From Verrucomicrobiaceae bacterium (GTDB lineage: Bacteria; Verrucomicrobiota; Verrucomicrobiia; Verrucomicrobiales; V1-33), in contig JAIXVE010000119.1 of the NCBI GenBank assembly GCA_027483175.1, positions 1 to 53,804 of the forward strand: a stretch of 53,804 bases of DNA, given 5' to 3'. The translations under genes were made by a program, and so were the position numbers. The notes beneath the pieces were generated by a model. The model was given only the letters and a program-made list of their open reading frames with translations, did not search any database and was not told the origin of the DNA. Positions 18,817 to 27,640 of this stretch are shown one piece after another. Position 1 is the first letter of the stretch. Every line of letters begins with the position of its first letter.

Positions 18817-18839
18817 GATAAACAGAATTTCTGTTTATC
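18817..18839. promoter_or_regulatory. 23-bp perfect palindrome upstream of the RloA-like gene
   Basis: GATAAACAGAA and its exact inverse TTCTGTTTATC flank one T. It is AT-rich in a GC-rich region and lies 52 bases before the RloA-like start. An 11-bp-arm palindrome of this kind is typical of an operator for a dimeric repressor. No T-run follows, so a terminator is less likely. No regulator gene is adjacent. Confidence 0.6.
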
Positions 18840-18891
18840 ACAAATCAATTCCCCTGTACAGTCAACGAAGCACCCCCATCCGCAATCCACC

Positions 18892-20181
18892 ATGCTCGCC
18901 TCGTTCTTTATCCGAAACTTCCGCTCCATCCTCGAACTCACCCTCGATTTCTCCTACGCCGAAGGAAAAGCCCCCAACCGGCACTCCTACAGCGAAATCA
19001 TCCCGTTCTTCGAAGCCACCAAAGGCAAGCGCTTCGTTCCCTGTATGGCCTACTTCGGTGCCAACGCTTCCGGCAAAAGCAATCTCATCAAGGCGTTCAG
19101 CGCCCTCGACGACCTCATCCTCACAGGCAAACCCCTCGCCAGCCTCTACGAGCCAAACCTGCTCAACCCGAAGTTCCACGAAACCACTTTCGACCTCTGC
19201 TTCTACCTCGACGCCGAACGCTTCGACTACCGCATCTCCTTCTCCGCCTCCTCCATCACGGAAGAATCCCTCCGGAAGAACGAAGTTGCCATCTTCGACT
19301 TCGATCACACCAAGGCCGGGTTCTCTCCCGGACTCCTTTCCGCCGCCTACCCCCACGAGAAACTCGCCGACATATACCGCGTCGAATGCACCGACGGCGA
19401 GGGCCTCCAGATCAAGCCGTTCCTTCACCGCATCGGACGTGCCTACCCGGGCCTCAACCCCGACATCCGGAAGGCTTTCCAGTACTTCCAATCGGACTTC
19501 CGGATCTTCGAGAATGACGAGACGTTCCCCTTTACCACGGCCGTCGATTTTCTCGCATCCGTCATGAATCGAGACACCGACGCCGCCCTCCTCGAAATCA
19601 CCGACGTCGTCCGCCGCCTCGACATCGACATCGCCGCCATCAATATCACTAAGGTCGAACTGAAATCGGACGATACTAACTATCACGGCCCCCTTCTCCT
19701 TCGCGACTCCGATTTCAGTACGAGCCACGCCACTCACATCAGTTCCATTCACAAAAACGCCGCGGGATCGGATGTCGTTCTGAACTTCCTGAAGCACGAA
19801 TCCACCGGCACGCAGCGGCTCGCCAGTCTCGTCGGCCTCATCCTGTGCGCACTCAAATCCGGCGGTGTCTTCATCGTCGACGAACTCGAATGCTCGCTCC
19901 ACCCGCTCCTCATGCGTGAGCTCGTACTACTCTTCAAAAAACGCCGCCTCAACCCCAAGGGCGCTCAACTCATCTTCACCACCCATAACACCGAGATCCT
20001 CGACGACTCCATCCTCCGCATCTCAGAAATCTCCCTCGTCCGCAAAACCGCCGCCAACGGCACGCTCGTCCGCAGTCTCGCCGACGCCAGAAACGCAGGT
20101 GAAGACATTCGCAATGTCACCAATTTCCGCAAACAATACCTCGCCGGCTTCTACTCCGCCGTCCCCCACCCCGCCCTCTAA
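18892..20181 (+). CDS. RloA-like AAA ATPase of an ATPase-TOPRIM defence pair
   Basis: 429 residues of the COG1106/AAA15 SMC-like ATPase family. It opens MLASFFIRNFRSILELTLDF, the usual N-terminal strand. Walker A is GANASGKS at 56-63. A long helical insert (about 95-300) follows, then the ABC-type signature (STGTQRLASLVGL), Walker B with DELECSLHPLL (D330, E331) and the H-loop TTHNTEIL. It is followed after nine bases by a RloB/TOPRIM gene. The pair matches RloA-RloB and, in architecture, the PARIS pair AriA-AriB, in which the ATPase senses a phage protein and releases the nuclease. RloA/RloB is my preferred name; the exact family needs a profile search. Confidence 0.82.
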   Translation: MLASFFIRNFRSILELTLDFSYAEGKAPNRHSYSEIIPFFEATKGKRFVPCMAYFGANASGKSNLIKAFSALDDLILTGKPLASLYEPNLLNPKFHETTFDLCFYLDAERFDYRISFSASSITEESLRKNEVAIFDFDHTKAGFSPGLLSAAYPHEKLADIYRVECTDGEGLQIKPFLHRIGRAYPGLNPDIRKAFQYFQSDFRIFENDETFPFTTAVDFLASVMNRDTDAALLEITDVVRRLDIDIAAINITKVELKSDDTNYHGPLLLRDSDFSTSHATHISSIHKNAAGSDVVLNFLKHESTGTQRLASLVGLILCALKSGGVFIVDELECSLHPLLMRELVLLFKKRRLNPKGAQLIFTTHNTEILDDSILRISEISLVRKTAANGTLVRSLADARNAGEDIRNVTNFRKQYLAGFYSAVPHPAL

Positions 20182-20190
20182 TCCCAACCG

Positions 20191-20832
20191 ATGCCCGTCA
20201 AACGCCACATCATCATCTGCGAGGGCGAATCCGAACGGGCTTACCTCCAGCGCTTGCAGGGATTCCTCGACGACCTTCCGCTCCCGGACGGCGAACCGTT
20301 CAATACCCCGCTCCGCTTCATTCCAGCGCTCGCCGGCACTGGCTCGTTCGGAAAACTCACCGCCAAATACAAAGCGGCAAAATCGGCCAGCAAGAATTCA
20401 TCCATCCAAATCTGGACCGATTTCGATCTCTATCACCGCAACCATCAGAATTGCGCCCACCTGTACGCCGCCAAACCCACCGGCATCCCTCACTTCCTCT
20501 TCTCCTACCACAACTTCGAGGACTTCTTCGCGCTTCATTTCGATGCCCCCGAGCTGCACCAATGGCTCACCTTCGGCAGCTCAGCCGGTCAGAATCACTT
20601 CACCGCGCCGCTCCACTCCCACCAGTTTCTCCCCGCTATCAAGGCCATCTTCCCCGGCTATAGCAAGGGCACCCTCTCCCCTGATTTCGTCTCGTGGTCT
20701 TCTCTCCGAAATCTCAAAGCCAATCTCCAGCACCAGCCGTCGTGGTCCAATCCCCACCAGCTTCAAGGCCTTCGCAGCTTCGCTCAGTTCCTCATCAGCG
20801 AAATCGAAAGCGCTTACCCAGGCCATCTGTAA
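20191..20832 (+). CDS. RloB-like TOPRIM effector
   Basis: 213 residues. The N-terminal TOPRIM strand is IIICEGESERAYLQRL with the catalytic-type glutamate E11. The metal DxD is WTDFDLY (D77, D79). YHNFEDFFALHF follows, the position where RloB proteins carry the motif N-x-FE-x-W-x-x-LHF. The TOPRIM fold suggests metal-dependent nucleic-acid cleavage, released when the partner ATPase is triggered (by analogy with AriB of PARIS, which cuts tRNA). It is cytoplasmic, and the codon use is as C-biased as the core genes, so the pair has probably been resident for long. Confidence 0.8.
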   Translation: MPVKRHIIICEGESERAYLQRLQGFLDDLPLPDGEPFNTPLRFIPALAGTGSFGKLTAKYKAAKSASKNSSIQIWTDFDLYHRNHQNCAHLYAAKPTGIPHFLFSYHNFEDFFALHFDAPELHQWLTFGSSAGQNHFTAPLHSHQFLPAIKAIFPGYSKGTLSPDFVSWSSLRNLKANLQHQPSWSNPHQLQGLRSFAQFLISEIESAYPGHL

Positions 20833-20853
20833 TCACCGACTGACCCTTCCCCC

Positions 20854-21238
20854 ATGCCCGACCCCCCAGTCAAATCCCCTCGCAAGCTCATCGAAGTCGC
20901 CCTGCCGCTCGATGCCATCCATGCGGCCTGCGCATGGGAAGACTCAATCCGCCACGGGCATCCGAGTACGCTCCATCTCTGGTGGGCCGGCGGCCCCTGG
21001 CAGTCGCGCGCGTCGTCATCTTCGCCCAGTTCGTCAATGATCCCGCCCACCAGCAGGGCGGCGGTTTCAGATACGTCAACAACAGAAAGAAGACCGCCCT
21101 CAAACGAAAGCGGCTCCTCAAAATCATCAAGGATCTCATCCTCCGCAAAACACCATCGACGAAGAGGTCCTCGAACGCACCCCCGACACTCTCCCCCGCG
21201 CCATCTCCGAAAACGCCTCCGCCCTCAAACTCAAACCC
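20854..21238 (+). pseudogene. Frameshifted N-terminal remnant of a DUF1156 DNA methylase
   Basis: The start reads [37 protein letters not shown] one-base loss near 20995 shifts to [20 protein letters not shown] in the next frame, then [14 protein letters not shown], and a second shift gives [15 protein letters not shown]. This is the conserved N-terminus of DUF1156/COG1743 adenine-specific DNA methylases, which NCBI labels anti-phage-associated. The methylase motifs that should follow are gone. About 455 bases after it (21239-21693) hold no gene I can recognise. It begins 21 bases after the RloB-like gene, so it may once have belonged to a larger defence cluster. Confidence 0.78.
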
Positions 21239-21693
21239 AGTACACGGCAATCATGACAGCAAATCCCCCGCTTGGGTTCGGCGTGTCCGGGAAGCCCGTC
21301 AAGAGCTTCGGCATTCCGCGACGCGTTCGGCGGTGCAGTCGGAGACGGAACCGCTCCGGTAGATTCACCGAGCCCGGAAGCGCACCATCCGGCAGAATCC
21401 TCTGGTTGGTCGTTTCCCGATTGAAATCGACACCTAAATCGGCCCATCTCCCGCCAGAACAGGCCCCAGTACTTCCACCTTTGAACTCAAGCGCGGGAAA
21501 ATCGAAAACCTGCAGCACCGCGTTGAATAGAACGTACCATTCTTCCCCCGGAGGCCTCGGCCCGCCACCTGCCGTGGAGCAACGCGGAAATGTTCATTTT
21601 CTGTGAAACGGGCTCCCGCACTTTGGTGAATTACATCCAGACCGAAGATCGTCAGACGTCGCCGATCCGGCTGAAATTGAACCACGTCAAACC

Positions 21694-22515
21694 ATGAACA
21701 ACTACCAGCAATCGCACTTCCCGCTAACCCGATGGACCCGCGTCATCCGTGCTGTCGACCATTCCGATCCATCGGCAGCGAGAAAGGCGTTCGAGGAAAT
21801 CTGCACCGACTACCGCGAAGTCCTCGTTCGCTTCCTCCGGACTTGCAATGCCGGAGACAGAGCAGAAGACCTAGTTCAAGAACTGTTCCACCGCCTCACC
21901 CGGGAACTCTTCCCGCTTCACAATCCGGGTCAACCCTTGCCAGAAACCGACCGAATGCCGATTGGCATGCGAACACGCAATGCCAACTCGACGCCGTTGC
22001 TTGTGCTCGCCAAAGAGGTGGAAGGCTGCACTCGGCTCCGCTACTTCTTCATGCATCAGGTCAAAGCAATTCTCCACACCACCTTACGCTCGGAGTACCG
22101 TGCGTCGGCGAGCGGATCCGTCGTTTCGGTGGCCGATGTCGCAGATGCCGAGCATGAGGCTATCGACAAGGCCGATTCGGCACTACATTTGCTGCCGCCA
22201 GACGAGGCATTCGACGCCGCATGGCGCATCCGCCTTATCGAGAAGGCGAGGGTTGCCCTCAGAGCCACATGGGCCATCAATGGCAGGGCCGACCGGTTCG
22301 ACATCCTCTATCCGATGCTTGATCGTATGGATAATGCGGAAAAAGTCGCCGCAGCGATCAGTGAAGTGGAAGCCAAGCCGCTAACCCCTGAAGGGGCAAA
22401 GACAGCCCTTCACAGAATGAAGCTGGGGATGCGCGACAAAATCGAAGAGGAAATCCGCGAAACCGTTGACTCTGAAGAGGCATTTGAGGAGGAATACCGG
22501 CATCTCTTCCGTTAA
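21694..22515 (+). CDS. ECF-type sigma factor of the kinase-associated group
   Basis: 273 residues. The N-terminal region HFPLTRWTRVIRA, AARKAFEEICTDYREVLVRF and GDRAEDLVQELFHRL is the sigma-2 domain of ECF factors common in Planctomycetota and Verrucomicrobiota (pattern TRW-x-x-V ... AL-x-LC-x-x-Y-x-PLY ... DAEDLTQEFF). The C-terminal part (about 170-255) should hold sigma-4, with helices ALRATWAINGRADRFDIL and TPEGAKTALHRMKLGMRDKI, less conserved than usual. It ends three bases before a giant Ser/Thr kinase gene. Such pairs suggest the kinase controls the sigma factor. Codon use is less C-biased than in the core genes. Confidence 0.82.
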   Translation: MNNYQQSHFPLTRWTRVIRAVDHSDPSAARKAFEEICTDYREVLVRFLRTCNAGDRAEDLVQELFHRLTRELFPLHNPGQPLPETDRMPIGMRTRNANSTPLLVLAKEVEGCTRLRYFFMHQVKAILHTTLRSEYRASASGSVVSVADVADAEHEAIDKADSALHLLPPDEAFDAAWRIRLIEKARVALRATWAINGRADRFDILYPMLDRMDNAEKVAAAISEVEAKPLTPEGAKTALHRMKLGMRDKIEEEIRETVDSEEAFEEEYRHLFR

Positions 22516-22518
22516 GCC

Positions 22519-25500
22519 ATGCAGCCATCCGATCGTTCCAGCATGGACCCTGGGCGCAAGCCGAACTGGGCCGTCATCGGCAGACCGCTGCGGCACGACC
22601 CTTCGCTTGAGGATGTCGCTGCCATTCTCGACGGGAACGATTATGAAGTGAAATCGTTTGCAGGAAGCGGAGGGATGGGGGCGGTGTATAAGGTCTACAA
22701 CAATCAATTGGGACGCTGTGAGGCCTTGAAATTGATGCGTCCGGTTGGAAGGGATCCAAGTCTAAATCAGAGACTTGAGGAACGATTTCAGAAGGAAATC
22801 AAGATCCTCGCGAGCTTGGATCATCCTTGCATTACCCCCGTCTATCACAGCGGAGGCCCCCCGGAAGGCGGCTATCGCTGGTTCACGATGGCTTGGCTCG
22901 AGGGGGAGACCCTGGCCGACCTCCTGGAAAGGAATCCTCCCGGACCGGCCCAGATCATTGAGATCACGCGCCAGATGCTGCTCGCGCTCGAATACCTGCA
23001 CTTGCAGGGCCTTATTCACCGGGACCTGAAGCCCGGCAATATCATGATCTGCCGGGATGGATCGGTGCGCCTGCTCGACTTTGGAATCGCATGCCCGACT
23101 GAAAGGTCCACTCATGACCTGACGCAGACAGGTGAGTTCATTGGTTCCCCGAAATACTCGTCCCCTGAACGCCTCTCGGGTCGAAATCCGACGGTCACCG
23201 ACGATTTGTATGCCGTGGGGCGGGTCCTCGAAGAAATGATCAATAAGATCAAGTCAAAGAGCATCGCCGAAAGCGCTTTCCCTGGGGACTACGACCTCGT
23301 GAAGCAACTGACCGACGTCCAACCGAACAAGCGCCCGCAGTCGGCAAGGGAGGTCTTGCCCCGTCTTGAAGATGACAGCGCGGCCGCGACATGGTCGCCA
23401 GATCTGTCACCATTTCCCGGACTCGAGGCCTACCAACCGAACCATGCTCCTGTCTATTTCGGCCGGGAAGATTCGGTTCGTGCCGGCCTCAGACTGCTTC
23501 AAGATGCACCCGACAATTGTGCCTTCCTTCTCATTGCCGGAGCTTCGGGCAGCGGCAAGAGTTCACTGGCCCGCGCTGGGATTGCCCCGCGTGCCGGTCA
23601 CGGTAAACCTCCGCTGATCTGCACCCCGGAGGTACTCTCGCCCAGAAGCGATTGTCTTCTGCCTGATCTCGGGCGTCGGCTGGCCCAGCATCAATGGGGC
23701 ACCGAAGACAAGTCCGAAGAGATCGCCTGCGCACTGCGAGGAAGTCGAGGCAGCCTAGCTCACCTCCTGAATATCAATCCGGGCGAGAGGGCCTCTTCGT
23801 CGGACTCTCATGACCGCGCCCCGCCGGGTTTGTTCGAACTCTGCATCGTCGTCGATCAGTTCGAATCGCTGTATCGTCGGACACTTCCCTCTGAGTCGAA
23901 CAAACACTTTGTGCGCGGCCTCGAGCGACTCGCTCGCACACCGGGTGTCGCCGTCATTGTGACTCTAAGAAGCGATGCGCTGCACCATGTGGCCGAGGAA
24001 CCTTTTCGCGCCCTCGTGACGGGGCGACAGTTGCTACTCTCCATGCCCCAACCATGGGAACTCGTTCGGTTGCTTCGCTGCGCGTCCCATGCGGCAGGGC
24101 TTGCCTTCGAGCGGAGATCCACTGCGGAGGCGCTCGATGACCGTCTTGTCGCCGACGCCAGCGCCAGTTCTCAGAATCTGCCACTGCTCTCCTTTGTCCT
24201 CCAGCAGTTGTGGTTGCACCGCGTTCCGCCGGCCCCACAATCGCGAGCCTCGCGGGCCATGTTGAGTTTTGACGCGTACGAAAGAATGGGGGGAATCAAC
24301 GGTGCCGTCGCCGCCGAGGCGCAGAAGGTGCATGACAAGTTCCGCACAAACTTCCCTGAACATGCCGATTCGGCACTCGACCATCTCCTGTTCCTGCTTG
24401 TCTCGAACGACGGGAGTCCGGATGTCAGGTTCTGTCCTTCGGATGAACTCGACGCTGCGGACGAGCATGTAAAGCATCTCGCTCGATACTTCGTCGATTC
24501 ACGCCTCTGCGTCCAGGATTCTGACGGCATTGCGCTGGGCCATGGAGCGCTGTTGTCTTCCGCGGTCGTCGACAGGTGGCCCGCGCTGAAAGCATGGATC
24601 GACCGGAATGCTGAAGAGCTTCGGCTTCGGAATCGCATTGGCGTTCGTGCTGCCGATTGGAACCGCGGCGGCCGACATTCGTCGGATCTGATTCCTGACG
24701 GTCTCCTGCTTGCGGAAGCCTCCCAGCTGAATTCGGGGCCTAGGGGCGAGATGGTTTCCACGCTTGAGAGGGACTACATCAAAGAGTCCGAAGCCGCCGC
24801 CTGTCGAGAGGAGGCGAAGCGGGAGGCGCGCGCCAAACACGACGCGACCGTGAGGCGAAGGGTTCTTATTGGCTTTGCAGCCGCCGCTGCGATTTCACTC
24901 GGCTTTGCCGCCCTATCCTGGCATCAACGGCGCGAAGCTCTCCAACGCGAAAACGAGGCGGTGGCAGCACGCCAAACGTCGGAAGAGATGAGGAAAAGCG
25001 CAGACATTCTTCTCATCAACAGCCTCGACTCGCTCCGCAAAGCCATCGAATCCGAGTTGGATCAAGGCAAACTGGGGCGTTTGGCAACCATCTGCGAAGG
25101 CATCGGGAAATACTATGATGCGCTCCCACCGGAAATGATGGATAGTACGGGCATCTGGATTGGCGCGCATGCGCGACTGCTGGAAGCAGAAGTGAACATT
25201 CGCCACCTGAACGGTGAATCGTCGAACGACGTCGAGGGGACCGTCTTCGTGGGAGCCCCAACAAGAACAAACCTCGAGTACCGGCCTCCACCCGATGAGG
25301 CATGGGAGTCTGTCTTTACCTGGACTTACTTCGAGGCAATTAAGGGCGACTTCTATAAACCGCCCCAGAGGCCCAAACCGGCACCGAACCAGAGACCCAG
25401 ACCGCTCCGCCCTGAGGATCCCTTGTTGATGCACTCCGGTCAGGCGGCTGCGTGGGCGCAGTTGTCAATGATTCCGACTTCAGATCGCATCACGTTCAAC

Positions 25501-26685
25501 GAAACGGCGAGATTCATGCCGTCCAACGAAATGCTAAGACTTTGCGGAGAAGCAATCTCGTCGGCCCGTGAGGCAGTAAGAATCGCGCCAAGCCCGAGAT
25601 CCCATCGGTCTTTAGCGGTGGCACTTTATATCGCCTCAAAGGCGCGAGGACATTTTTCTTCGGAAATGGGTCACGCTACAGCGCAGAAGCTCTCATTCGG
25701 CAAGCAGCAGGGATACATTGAGATGGATATCGATGACGCACTAGAGTGGAGTCGCACGCATCTGCTCGAAGCGCAGCAATTGATGGCAAAGGTAAACGCG
25801 CCAGAAACCCTCGACCTGGACAGCCTCCGACTTCAGTCGTTCATTCTGTTGGAATCAGGATTGGTTGCGCGGGAGATCGCTGCAAATGCAAAGCGGCTGC
25901 CGCGGATCAACGCGAATCCCGAGGCACTCCAATACTTTACTGAAGCCCGCACCCTACTTGAGTCCCATCTCGCACGAGACCCTGATCACGCAACACTACG
26001 CCGGGACCTTGTTTGGCTTCTCAACGAAGAGGCTTCGGCGTTTCTCCAAAGTGATCCACCCGACCTCGTTGCTGCTTTGCAGCGGAGGCTGCAGGCTCTC
26101 GATACCGTCCGTTGGCTGTCTACGAAGTCACCAAGCGATCTAGCGCGCCGAGTCGATTTGGCAAGAGCGCTCGGTAGCACTGGGGTGTTGCTCGCGCGGC
26201 TGGGGAAGGCGGAAGAGTCAGGTCGGATGTTTTCCGAATCAGTCGAGCTTTATGAAGATGCAGCGCGCCGACAGGCGGAATCTGGCGAAAGCTCAAGTGA
26301 GTTAGTGGCCGAACTTCTCGACGCCCATCTGCGGCGCGGCGATGAGCAGTTCCGAGCCACTCAGTTTTCGCAGGCACTTGAGAGCTTCGCGTCCGCCCAA
26401 GGGTTGGTTCAGGAATTTGGCGATTTGAGGGCTCGGGAAGCGCAGGATCAGGAAATGGGAGTGGGCGTCGTGCATCGAGAGACGGGTTGCAATTTAATTG
26501 TCTCCATCCTGCGCCGTCTTGTCGAGTGCCATCTGCGACTGCCCTCGCCCGACATAGAAGAGATCCGAACGCTCGCCAGGCAGGCCGAGGATGTCGCTAA
26601 GGGCGAGGACCTGTCCGAAAAACAGGACCTGAAGATGAACTTGAAAGCGATCCGCGATGCCACACGGGCACTTCCTCAGCAGTGA
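22519..26685 (+). CDS. Ser/Thr protein kinase - STAND NTPase - transmembrane - TPR protein
   Basis: 1388 residues. The kinase domain (about 40-285) has GSGGMGAVYK, HRDLKPGN at 167-174 and DFGIA, all intact. A STAND NTPase of the nSTAND1 type follows: PFPGLEAY and FGRE, Walker A GASGSGKS at 341-348, and Walker B IVVDQFESLYR with D446. A winged or helical STAND region extends to about 770. One membrane segment lies at about 780-803 (VLIGFAAAAAISLGFAALSW), followed by a coiled coil (REALQRENEAVAARQ) and about 560 residues of helical TPR-like repeats. I infer a membrane-anchored sensor: the repeats detect a signal, STAND oligomerises, and the kinase signals to the cotranscribed ECF sigma factor. 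A defence role is possible but unproven. Confidence 0.88.
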   Translation: MQPSDRSSMDPGRKPNWAVIGRPLRHDPSLEDVAAILDGNDYEVKSFAGSGGMGAVYKVYNNQLGRCEALKLMRPVGRDPSLNQRLEERFQKEIKILASLDHPCITPVYHSGGPPEGGYRWFTMAWLEGETLADLLERNPPGPAQIIEITRQMLLALEYLHLQGLIHRDLKPGNIMICRDGSVRLLDFGIACPTERSTHDLTQTGEFIGSPKYSSPERLSGRNPTVTDDLYAVGRVLEEMINKIKSKSIAESAFPGDYDLVKQLTDVQPNKRPQSAREVLPRLEDDSAAATWSPDLSPFPGLEAYQPNHAPVYFGREDSVRAGLRLLQDAPDNCAFLLIAGASGSGKSSLARAGIAPRAGHGKPPLICTPEVLSPRSDCLLPDLGRRLAQHQWGTEDKSEEIACALRGSRGSLAHLLNINPGERASSSDSHDRAPPGLFELCIVVDQFESLYRRTLPSESNKHFVRGLERLARTPGVAVIVTLRSDALHHVAEEPFRALVTGRQLLLSMPQPWELVRLLRCASHAAGLAFERRSTAEALDDRLVADASASSQNLPLLSFVLQQLWLHRVPPAPQSRASRAMLSFDAYERMGGINGAVAAEAQKVHDKFRTNFPEHADSALDHLLFLLVSNDGSPDVRFCPSDELDAADEHVKHLARYFVDSRLCVQDSDGIALGHGALLSSAVVDRWPALKAWIDRNAEELRLRNRIGVRAADWNRGGRHSSDLIPDGLLLAEASQLNSGPRGEMVSTLERDYIKESEAAACREEAKREARAKHDATVRRRVLIGFAAAAAISLGFAALSWHQRREALQRENEAVAARQTSEEMRKSADILLINSLDSLRKAIESELDQGKLGRLATICEGIGKYYDALPPEMMDSTGIWIGAHARLLEAEVNIRHLNGESSNDVEGTVFVGAPTRTNLEYRPPPDEAWESVFTWTYFEAIKGDFYKPPQRPKPAPNQRPRPLRPEDPLLMHSGQAAAWAQLSMIPTSDRITFNETARFMPSNEMLRLCGEAISSAREAVRIAPSPRSHRSLAVALYIASKARGHFSSEMGHATAQKLSFGKQQGYIEMDIDDALEWSRTHLLEAQQLMAKVNAPETLDLDSLRLQSFILLESGLVAREIAANAKRLPRINANPEALQYFTEARTLLESHLARDPDHATLRRDLVWLLNEEASAFLQSDPPDLVAALQRRLQALDTVRWLSTKSPSDLARRVDLARALGSTGVLLARLGKAEESGRMFSESVELYEDAARRQAESGESSSELVAELLDAHLRRGDEQFRATQFSQALESFASAQGLVQEFGDLRAREAQDQEMGVGVVHRETGCNLIVSILRRLVECHLRLPSPDIEEIRTLARQAEDVAKGEDLSEKQDLKMNLKAIRDATRALPQQ

Positions 26686-26924
26686 GCACGTTGTGACACA
26701 TCGGAGACATGCCTTTGCTATGCAATGATGAAGAACCCGCTGAGTGCGAGGTGGTGCAGCGTCCAGCAATTATGGAGTCCCGCGTGCCCCATTCACTGCT
26801 CAAACGGCCCATCCTAGCCAGAAACAGCCACCTCATCCACTTTCATCGCTCTGATTCCAAATGGGGAGGGCACGAACCGGAAAGTCACCCCAGTCTCGTT
26901 CGGCAAGGATCCCGTTACTACCCT

Positions 26925-27380
26925 CCCGTCACCACACTTTACGCCGCCAGCGACGGCACCCCTGCTGTCCCGGCACCGGAGCAAACTTGGGGCCTCAAAG
27001 GCCGCCAGCCAGACGGCACCGCACGCTCCCGCGCGCTCAAGCCGGAGTGCATTTTGCCCCAGACCACCACCGCCGAAGCCGGCGAGCCCATGCGCGGCAA
27101 GGCCTCCGCCGCCTACGTCGGCACTCTCGATGACCGCCGCGAAACCGGCCACCCTGCTGCGAGCCGAAACCCAGGGCCGCGGCACCCCACAGCACTGACA
27201 ACTGTCCACCCCGGCGACGGTTCCGCCTGGATCCGGGAGAACGCCCGCCTCACCCTTCCCCGGAAGCATCGAGATCCTGGAATTCTACCACGCCAGCGAA
27301 CACACCGGAGACTTTGCCAAATTGGGAGGGGGGCCCGAGGCCACCGCCCTGCAGAGCCACGCTAAGAATGCGCACAGCAA
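26925..27380 (+). pseudogene. Dead ISKra4-family-like transposase fragment
   Basis: One frame reads TLYAASDGTPAVPAPE, GLKGRQPDGTARSRALK, CILPQTTTAEAGEPM and GDGSAWIRENARLTLP. After a frameshift near 27262, another reads GSIEILEFYHASEHTGDFAK. This matches the order in ISKra4-type transposases: DGT-x-VPV, KGRQADGTA-x-TREVKLG, VFTQT, LGDGA-x-WIWN, then FPGA-x-x-ILD-x-YHA-x-EHL, where the D and E residues are catalytic. The first half and the end are missing or scrambled, and no terminal repeats are obvious. The stretch 26686-26924 shows nothing; 27381-27539 is more decayed sequence. Confidence 0.68.
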
Positions 27381-27539
27381 CGCTCCCGAGCTCGCCGCCC
27401 GCCCGGTCCCCGCTCGCCGCGCGGCTAAACGAGACAAGCCCCGAACAGGTCGAAACTGCCCGGCACGAAATCACTGCGAGTGTTGCCGCAATGGGCCACC
27501 AAATAATGCGGCAAGATATGACTAGGTGCACATCGCATC

Positions 27540-27585
27540 GGGCCGGTCGCGCGCTTCGATGAACCAAGCACTTCGCGACCGGCCC
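27540..27585. repeat. 12-bp perfect inverted repeat
   Basis: GGGCCGGTCGCG at 27540-27551 is exactly inverted at 27574-27585, with 22 bases between. It lies between the dead transposase and the 3' end of the convergent secreted-protein gene. It could be a bidirectional terminator stem or a mobile-element end. Confidence 0.6.
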
Positions 27586-27640
27586 TCAATGCGGCCCTGT
27601 GAGACATCCTCCGCGGACGTCCGTCATGAGGCCGAACTCG

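Noticed and set aside
21239-21693. Short open frames on both strands between the DUF1156 relic and the sigma-factor gene
   Set aside because: None has a recognisable motif, ribosome site or consistent codon use; the stretch looks like decayed DNA.
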